Source of the DNA: Alcaligenes faecalis
GTDB lineage: Bacteria > Pseudomonadota > Gammaproteobacteria > Burkholderiales > Burkholderiaceae_B
DNA: 64,000 nt
Direction: 5' to 3'
Assembly (NCBI RefSeq): GCF_041521385.1
Contig: NZ_CP168006.1
Span: 1,002,879 to 1,066,878, forward strand
The position numbers and the translations under genes are program-made. This document shows positions 58,959-64,000 of the stretch, one piece after another (the stretch's first letter is position 1; each line of letters opens with the position of its first letter). The notes under the pieces are model-generated. The model had not been told where the DNA came from, ran no database searches, and was given only the letters and a program-made list of their open reading frames with translations.

Positions 58959-60683
58959 ATGCCGCTACCAACGTTACCCACCAAGCTGGGAACCCTGCTT
59001 AGCGAAAAAGATGACAGTGTCATCCTTGCCGATCCACCCGTACCACTCGACGAAGACGAAGCGCCTCCCGCCCGCCCCAACGCTCCAGCCAGCAAACCCG
59101 CTGTTGAGCCACGCGCAAAAAAGACAGCGCCTGTCAAAACAGCGCCTGCGGCCCCGGCGGCCAAACCTGCTCCCGCCAGCTCCGCCAAGCCAGCTCCAAA
59201 CAAAAAAGCCGCTGCCAGCCCAGCCCAGCAGCCCAAACCCACTACCAGCACATCGGGCAAACGCACTCGTCTGGCCCCCACCCAGCGCAAACTGTTTGTG
59301 CTCGATACCAACGTCTTGCTGCATGACTCCAATTCGCTCTTCAAGTTTGAAGAGCACGACATCTTCCTGCCCATGATGGTGCTCGAAGAGCTGGATCACC
59401 AGAAAAAGGGCCTGTCAGAGGTAGCTCGCAATGCGCGCCAGGTCAGCCGTTCCCTGGAAGGCCTGGTGGGCGATCATGGCCTGGACAAACCCATCAATCT
59501 GGATGGCATTGGTAATACAGAAGCGCGTGGCGCTGTCACCTTCCAGACCAGCGCCCTGGATACCAACCTGCCTATCCAGTTGCCGCTAGGCAAGGCAGAC
59601 AATGCCATTTTGGCCGTGGTCAATGCCCTGGCCCAGAGCATGCCCAAGCGCGAGGTGGTCCTGGTGTCCAAAGACATCAATATGCGCCTCAAAGCCAAGG
59701 CACTGGGCCTGCTGGCAGAGGACTACCTCCACGACCACGTTCTGGATGACTCCGATTTACTGTATGACGGTGTCATGCCCTTGCCAGATAATTTCTGGAA
59801 CAAACACGGCAAGAACATGGAGTCCTGGCAGCAGGGGGGCACCACCTTCTACCGTGTCAGCGGCCCACTATGCAGCCAGTTCATGGTCAACCAGTTCGTG
59901 TTTATCGAAGGCGACGATCCCTTGTATGCCCAGGTACGCGAAACGGCTGGCAATACCGCAGTACTGGCCACCTTGCGTGATTACAGCCATGGCAAGAACA
60001 ACGTCTGGGGCATTACCGCTCGCAACCGCGAACAGAACTTTGCCCTGAATCTGTTGATGAACCCGGATTTTGACTTCGTCTCCCTGCTCGGTCATGCCGG
60101 TACGGGTAAAACGCTGCTGGCCCTGGCCAGTGCGCTGACCCAAACACTGGAGACCAAACGCTACAACGAGATCATCATTACCCGGGCCACCGTGCCCGTC
60201 GGGGATGACATCGGCTTCCTGCCGGGTACCGAGGAAGAAAAAATGCAGCCTTGGATGGGGGCACTGGAAGACAATCTGGAAGTCCTGCACCTGGGCACGG
60301 GCAAGTCCTCCGGCAACCTGAGCAATCCTCAAGGCAGCGAAGCTCCACGCAACTCCACCATGGAACTGGTGCGCTCCAAGATCAAGGTCAAATCCTTGAG
60401 CTTCATGCGTGGCCGTACCTTCATGAACAAGTTCCTGATCATCGACGAGGCGCAAAACCTGACGCCCAAGCAGATGAAAACACTGGTGACGCGCGCCGGC
60501 CCAGGAACTAAAATTGTCTGCCTGGGCAATATTGCCCAGATCGACACGCCCTACCTGACCGAGGGCAGTTCGGGGCTGACCTACGTAGTAGACCGATTCA
60601 AAGGCTGGCCGCATGCAGGCCACATTACCTTGCAACGTGGGGAGCGTTCCCGTCTGGCTGATTACGCCAGCGACGCACTCTAA
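58959..60683 (+). CDS. PIN-PhoH fusion protein (putative RNA helicase/RNase)
   Basis: This 574-residue protein has a disordered Ala/Pro/Lys-rich segment at about 28-95, a PIN nuclease domain from about 107 (LFVLDTNVLLHDSNSLF with its acidic residues, and VLEELDHQKK), and a PhoH ATPase domain. Walker A GHAGTGKT lies at 378-385 and Walker B LIIDEAQN near 495. In other bacteria PIN-PhoH proteins unwind and cut RNA. The ATG at 58959 follows AGGAG; longer frame extensions overlap bcp and are rejected. It lies 52 bases after bcp and before a strong terminator. Confidence 0.9.
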   Translation: MPLPTLPTKLGTLLSEKDDSVILADPPVPLDEDEAPPARPNAPASKPAVEPRAKKTAPVKTAPAAPAAKPAPASSAKPAPNKKAAASPAQQPKPTTSTSGKRTRLAPTQRKLFVLDTNVLLHDSNSLFKFEEHDIFLPMMVLEELDHQKKGLSEVARNARQVSRSLEGLVGDHGLDKPINLDGIGNTEARGAVTFQTSALDTNLPIQLPLGKADNAILAVVNALAQSMPKREVVLVSKDINMRLKAKALGLLAEDYLHDHVLDDSDLLYDGVMPLPDNFWNKHGKNMESWQQGGTTFYRVSGPLCSQFMVNQFVFIEGDDPLYAQVRETAGNTAVLATLRDYSHGKNNVWGITARNREQNFALNLLMNPDFDFVSLLGHAGTGKTLLALASALTQTLETKRYNEIIITRATVPVGDDIGFLPGTEEEKMQPWMGALEDNLEVLHLGTGKSSGNLSNPQGSEAPRNSTMELVRSKIKVKSLSFMRGRTFMNKFLIIDEAQNLTPKQMKTLVTRAGPGTKIVCLGNIAQIDTPYLTEGSSGLTYVVDRFKGWPHAGHITLQRGERSRLADYASDAL

Positions 60684-60702
60684 ACCGAATCACTACACAC
60701 TC

Positions 60703-60733
60703 AAACCGGGTCTTGGACCCGGTTTTTTTTTAC
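60703..60733 (+). terminator. Terminator of the bcp-PIN-PhoH operon
   Basis: A 10-bp stem AAACCGGGTC/GACCCGGTTT with a 3-base loop is followed by a long T run. Confidence 0.92.
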
Positions 60734-60787
60734 CACCTGGCTGCATCAAGGCCAACAAGCACAGCAAAGACGCCACGTGGGGGATGA

Positions 60788-61789
60788 ATGACTGCTATGA
60801 AACGTACTGCACAGCCCATCGGGCTTACCATGGGCGATGCCGCTGGCATAGGCCCGGAAATCATTGCCCGCCTGATTGTTGACGGCTTACCCCACCCCGC
60901 CGTGGTTTATGGCGATGCGGGCGCGATGCGCCGTGCCCTGACACTCATTGGAGCCAATCAGGATTGGCACATCGAGGAAGTGGAGCAGCCTGTTTGTACG
61001 CCCAAAGGGGTGATTGCGGTACTGAATCGCTGGCAAGCCCTGCCCGAAGATCTGCCCTATGGTGAAGTTCACGCCCTGGCTGGACGCGGTGCCTACGAAT
61101 ACCTGTGCCACGCCATTGATGATGCTCAGGCCGGCCTGATCCGCGCCATCGTCACTGCCCCGCTGAACAAACTAGCCATGCAGAAAGGCGGTATTGATGC
61201 CCCCGGCCATACCGAAATTCTGGCCGAACGCAGCCATACCGAGCACTACGCCATGATGCTGGCCAACGAGCATTTGCGCTCCATTCTGGTCACCATTCAC
61301 GAGCCGCTGGCCCGTGTGCCCTCCCTGATTACGAAGGAACGCGTGCTGCAAACCATACGACTGGCACAACTGGCCTGCACTCAGGCCGGGATCGCCAAGC
61401 CCCGTGTGGCCGTTGCGGGCCTGAACCCCCACGCGGGTGAAGGCGGCAAATTCGGTTCTGAGGATATGGAGCAGATCAGCCCCGCCATAGAACAAGCCTG
61501 CGCGGAAGGTATCCAGGCCAGCGGTCCCTGGCCCGGCGATACGATTTTCATGCGGGCTCGCCAAGGAGAGTTCGATATTGTGGTAGCCCAGTACCATGAC
61601 CAGGGGCTGATTCCCATCAAGCTGCTGGGGCTGGACGAGGGCGTGAACGTGACCGTGGGCCTGCCCTTTATCCGCACCAGTGTTGACCACGGCACCGCGT
61701 ACGACATTGCCGGACAGGGCAAGGCTGATGCCTCCTCCCTGGGCTATGCCTACCGTATGGCGCTTTCCATGAGCGCACATCAAGCATGA
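60788..61789 (+). CDS. pdxA: 4-hydroxythreonine-4-phosphate dehydrogenase
   Basis: This NAD-dependent metalloenzyme functions in pyridoxal phosphate synthesis. The 333-residue protein has LTMGDAAGIGPEI near the start, metal histidines in DAPGHTEILAE, and the PHAGEGG, AQYHDQGLIPIK and VDHGTAYDIAGQG motifs. It has its own upstream region after the PhoH terminator. It overlaps the following transporter gene by 4 bases. Confidence 0.95.
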   Translation: MTAMKRTAQPIGLTMGDAAGIGPEIIARLIVDGLPHPAVVYGDAGAMRRALTLIGANQDWHIEEVEQPVCTPKGVIAVLNRWQALPEDLPYGEVHALAGRGAYEYLCHAIDDAQAGLIRAIVTAPLNKLAMQKGGIDAPGHTEILAERSHTEHYAMMLANEHLRSILVTIHEPLARVPSLITKERVLQTIRLAQLACTQAGIAKPRVAVAGLNPHAGEGGKFGSEDMEQISPAIEQACAEGIQASGPWPGDTIFMRARQGEFDIVVAQYHDQGLIPIKLLGLDEGVNVTVGLPFIRTSVDHGTAYDIAGQGKADASSLGYAYRMALSMSAHQA

Positions 61790-62757
61790 TCAAGCGTTTA
61801 CCGATTGACCCGTTTTTGCTGAAGTTGTTTGCCACGGTTGCGCTTGCCAGTCTGCTGCCCGCCCAAGGTTGGGGCGTGCCGCTGTTTCAACACATCACAC
61901 AGATCGCGATTGCCCTGCTGTTCTTTTTGCATGGCGCCCGACTGTCACGCGAAGCCATCTGGGGTGGCTTGTCCCACTGGCGTTTGCACCTGCTGATTCT
62001 GTCGGTCACCTTTCTGCTCTTCCCCATCCTGGGCAGTGGAGTGGCTGCTGTGCTACGCCCCTGGCTAACCGACAATCTGTACCTGGGAGTTCTGTTTCTG
62101 GCTTGCCTGCCCAGCACCGTGCAGTCTGCGGTGGCGCTGACAGCCATGGCGCGCGGCAACGTACCAGTTTCAATATGCAGCGCCTCTGCCTCTACCTTGC
62201 TGGGCGTGTTCATCACGCCCCTGCTGGTCGGCATTATGCTGGCAGGTGCGACCAGCGCCCAGGCCACCGTGTCGCTGGAGGCGGTGGGAAAAATCATGCT
62301 GCAACTGTTTTTCCCCTTTGTCTTTGGGCATTTACTGCGTCCCGTGATTGACACCTGGGTCATGAAACGCCAGCAAATGCTAAAAGTCGTGGACCAAGGC
62401 TCCATTCTGCTGGTGGTGTATACCGCTTTTTCAGGCGCGGTGGTGGGTGGTCTGTGGTCCTCTACCCCACTCAGCGCCTTGGGGCTGATTGTGCTGTCCA
62501 ACGCCGTTCTGCTGACCCTGGCACAAGTGCTGGCCTGGAATCTGGGGCGTTGGCTGGGCTTTTCCTTTGAAGACCGTGTCAGCCTGCTGATGTGTGGTTC
62601 CAATAAAAGCCTGAGCAGCGGCATCCCGATTGCCAACGTCATTTTTCCCAGCGCCATGGTGGGGCCCATCATCTTGCCAATCATGTTGTTTCACCAGTGG
62701 CAATTACTGGTCTGCGCGTGGCTGGCGAAAAGACTAGCTGCTCAGAGCGAGCGATAA
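61786..62757 (+). CDS. SBF-like (bile acid:sodium symporter superfamily) transporter
   Basis: The 323-residue membrane protein has about ten helices. It belongs to the YfeH/SBF-like branch, with the LLFFLHGARLSREAIW segment, CLPSTVQSAVALTAMARGN as the first crossover motif and CGSNKSLSSGIPIANVIF as the second. The substrate is unknown. It is translationally coupled to pdxA by ATGA and ends before a shared terminator. Confidence 0.88.
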   Translation: MIKRLPIDPFLLKLFATVALASLLPAQGWGVPLFQHITQIAIALLFFLHGARLSREAIWGGLSHWRLHLLILSVTFLLFPILGSGVAAVLRPWLTDNLYLGVLFLACLPSTVQSAVALTAMARGNVPVSICSASASTLLGVFITPLLVGIMLAGATSAQATVSLEAVGKIMLQLFFPFVFGHLLRPVIDTWVMKRQQMLKVVDQGSILLVVYTAFSGAVVGGLWSSTPLSALGLIVLSNAVLLTLAQVLAWNLGRWLGFSFEDRVSLLMCGSNKSLSSGIPIANVIFPSAMVGPIILPIMLFHQWQLLVCAWLAKRLAAQSER

Positions 62758-62898
62758 GAGAACGGCGAACAGCCTTGCGTGACGACCCATGTTGACTAAG
62801 CGACGATAGGCAAACGCCTCTAGCCTGATCGTGAGTCCTGCTGCAATGATCCGTCCTACCGTAGGTGTTAAGCAAATTCAGGACGAGTCACCATTAAT

Positions 62899-62933
62899 AA
62901 AAAAAGAGGCGTACCCAGGTATGCCTCTTTTTT
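62899..62933. terminator. Bidirectional terminator between the SBF gene and dnaB
   Basis: A 10-bp stem GAGGCGTACC/GGTATGCCTC (one G-U) is flanked by an A run on the left and a T run on the right. It serves both converging genes. Confidence 0.88.
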
Positions 62934-62993
62934 ATCCTGATCGCTGGCCAACAGACTCATACGCTTGAGCATAAAAACACGCACTGTGCCTTC

Positions 62994-64000
62994 TTAGTTC
63001 GGCATGTAATCCAGAAAGCGCGTGCTGGCTCCGGCGAAGGTCAAGCGAACCGAACCAATAGGACCGTTACGCTGTTTACCAATAATAATTTCAGCCGTGC
63101 CTTTATCGGGCGAGTCCGGGTTGTAGACCTCGTCACGGTAAATAAACAAGATCAAGTCAGCATCCTGCTCAATAGCACCGGATTCGCGCAAGTCACTCAT
63201 CACTGGGCGCTTGTTGGGCCGTTGTTCCAGACTTCGGTTCAACTGCGACAAGGCGATCAAGGGGCAGTTCAGCTCTTTGGCCAGACCCTTCAAGGAACGA
63301 CTGATCTCAGAAATTTCCGTTGCCCGGTTCTCGCCACCGCTTGATGACATCAGCTGCAAGTAGTCGATGATGATCAAGCCTAGCTGACCACACTGCCGTG
63401 CCAGTCGTCGAGCCCGCGCCCGCACTTCCATGGAGGACAGACCGGGCGTTTCATCAATGTAAATCTGGGCTTCCTGCACCTGCTGCACCGCGTGCGTCAG
63501 GCGCGGCCAATCATCGGCGGTCAGCTTGCCGGTACGCATGCGATGCTGGTCCAGCAAACCGACCGAGCCCACCATACGCATGGCCAGTTGCACCGCGCCC
63601 ATTTCCATGGAGAACACGGCAACGGGCAAACCCTGGGCAATCGCCACGTGTTCGCCAATGTTCATGGAGAACGAAGTTTTACCCATGGAAGGACGACCCG
63701 CCACAATCACCAGGTCACCAGGCTGCAAGCCCGAGGTCATCTTGTCCAGGTCTATAAAGCCTGTTGGCACCCCGGTCACTTCCGAGTCGCCTTCGCGGTG
63801 ATACAGCTCGTCAATACGTTCCACCACCTGGCTCAACAGTGGCTGGATTTCCAGAAAACCCTGCGAACCTCGCGCCCCTTCCTGAGCAATCTGAAACACG
63901 CGGGTCTCCGCCTCGTCCAGAATCTGGCGGGCTTCCTTGCCCTGGGGGTTAAAAGCGGCCGAGGAAATATCATCGGCGACCGTCACCAGCTTGCGCAGCG
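62994..64000 (-). CDS. dnaB: Replicative DNA helicase DnaB (C-terminal part; runs off the window)
   Basis: This is the C-terminal 330-odd residues of the replicative helicase. The RecA-like domain has Walker A GRPSMGKTS, the FSMEMGAVQLAMR helix, Walker B LIIIDYLQLM, and ALSQLNRSLEQRPNKRP. The reading frame is open to the window edge (VTVADDISS is preceded by LRKL), so the apparent start at 63986 is internal. The N-terminal primase-interacting domain lies beyond 64000. Confidence 0.96.
   Translation of the reverse strand, partial: LRKLVTVADDISSAAFNPQGKEARQILDEAETRVFQIAQEGARGSQGFLEIQPLLSQVVERIDELYHREGDSEVTGVPTGFIDLDKMTSGLQPGDLVIVAGRPSMGKTSFSMNIGEHVAIAQGLPVAVFSMEMGAVQLAMRMVGSVGLLDQHRMRTGKLTADDWPRLTHAVQQVQEAQIYIDETPGLSSMEVRARARRLARQCGQLGLIIIDYLQLMSSSGGENRATEISEISRSLKGLAKELNCPLIALSQLNRSLEQRPNKRPVMSDLRESGAIEQDADLILFIYRDEVYNPDSPDKGTAEIIIGKQRNGPIGSVRLTFAGASTRFLDYMPN

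Overview
The window looks like chromosomal DNA of an Alcaligenes-like betaproteobacterium (family Alcaligenaceae). The rRNA and protein sequences, the gene content (PIN-PhoH fusion, KdkA, MsbA, hpnCDE, SWIB-domain protein) and the fairly GC-rich codon usage all fit. No phage, plasmid, insertion sequence, CRISPR array or toxin-antitoxin pair was seen. Most of the 64 kb is closely packed housekeeping DNA, and many neighbours overlap by 1 or 4 bases.

Layout. 0-7.7 kb: a PLP-dependent dehydratase, ruvB behind a LexA-type operator, a membrane protein, pyrC, a SWIB protein, photolyase, and an unrecognised protein that I read as a degenerate Ppx/GppA-like fold. 7.7-14.4 kb: one minus-strand rRNA operon (16S, tRNA-Ile, tRNA-Ala, 23S) with boxA elements, processing stems and up to three promoters. 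I cannot find a 5S gene after the 23S; a hairpin terminator sits there instead. 14.4-15.2 kb: a non-coding island with octamer tandem repeats, a 234-bp imperfect palindrome and a 53-bp-period direct repeat. 15.3-21.9 kb: RNase G, a P-loop kinase, a lipoprotein, MsbA, and a GT9/YdcF/YkgJ operon. 21.9-31.3 kb: dnaE followed by six surface-polysaccharide genes (four glycosyltransferases and two deacetylases), with three 4-base overlaps and one 28-base overlap. 31.5-39.8 kb: hrpA, argA, yggX, an EAL-domain protein and phoU. 39.8-49.7 kb: rpiA, an ArsC/Spx-like protein, a PotFGHI-type polyamine importer, kdkA, a TauE-family exporter, radA, an SDR and alr. 49.8-52.8 kb: the squalene genes hpnC, hpnD and hpnE. 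53-57.8 kb: speG and an alaC-hom-thrC operon. 58-64 kb: an Mth938-domain protein, bcp, PIN-PhoH, pdxA, an SBF-family transporter and the C-terminal part of dnaB, which runs off the window.

Functional themes are envelope glycolipid assembly (MsbA, KdkA, GT9, the dnaE-linked cluster), polyamine handling (importer and SpeG), DNA maintenance (RuvB, photolyase, DnaE, RadA, DnaB), and amino-acid biosynthesis (ArgA, Hom, ThrC, AlaC, Alr). I found no convincing new multi-gene system. The least explained items are the palindromic island upstream of the rRNA operon, the missing 5S gene, the Ppx-like orphan, and a possible structured RNA near 7.2 kb. Coordinates and motifs were read by eye. Family assignments come from recognition, not searches.
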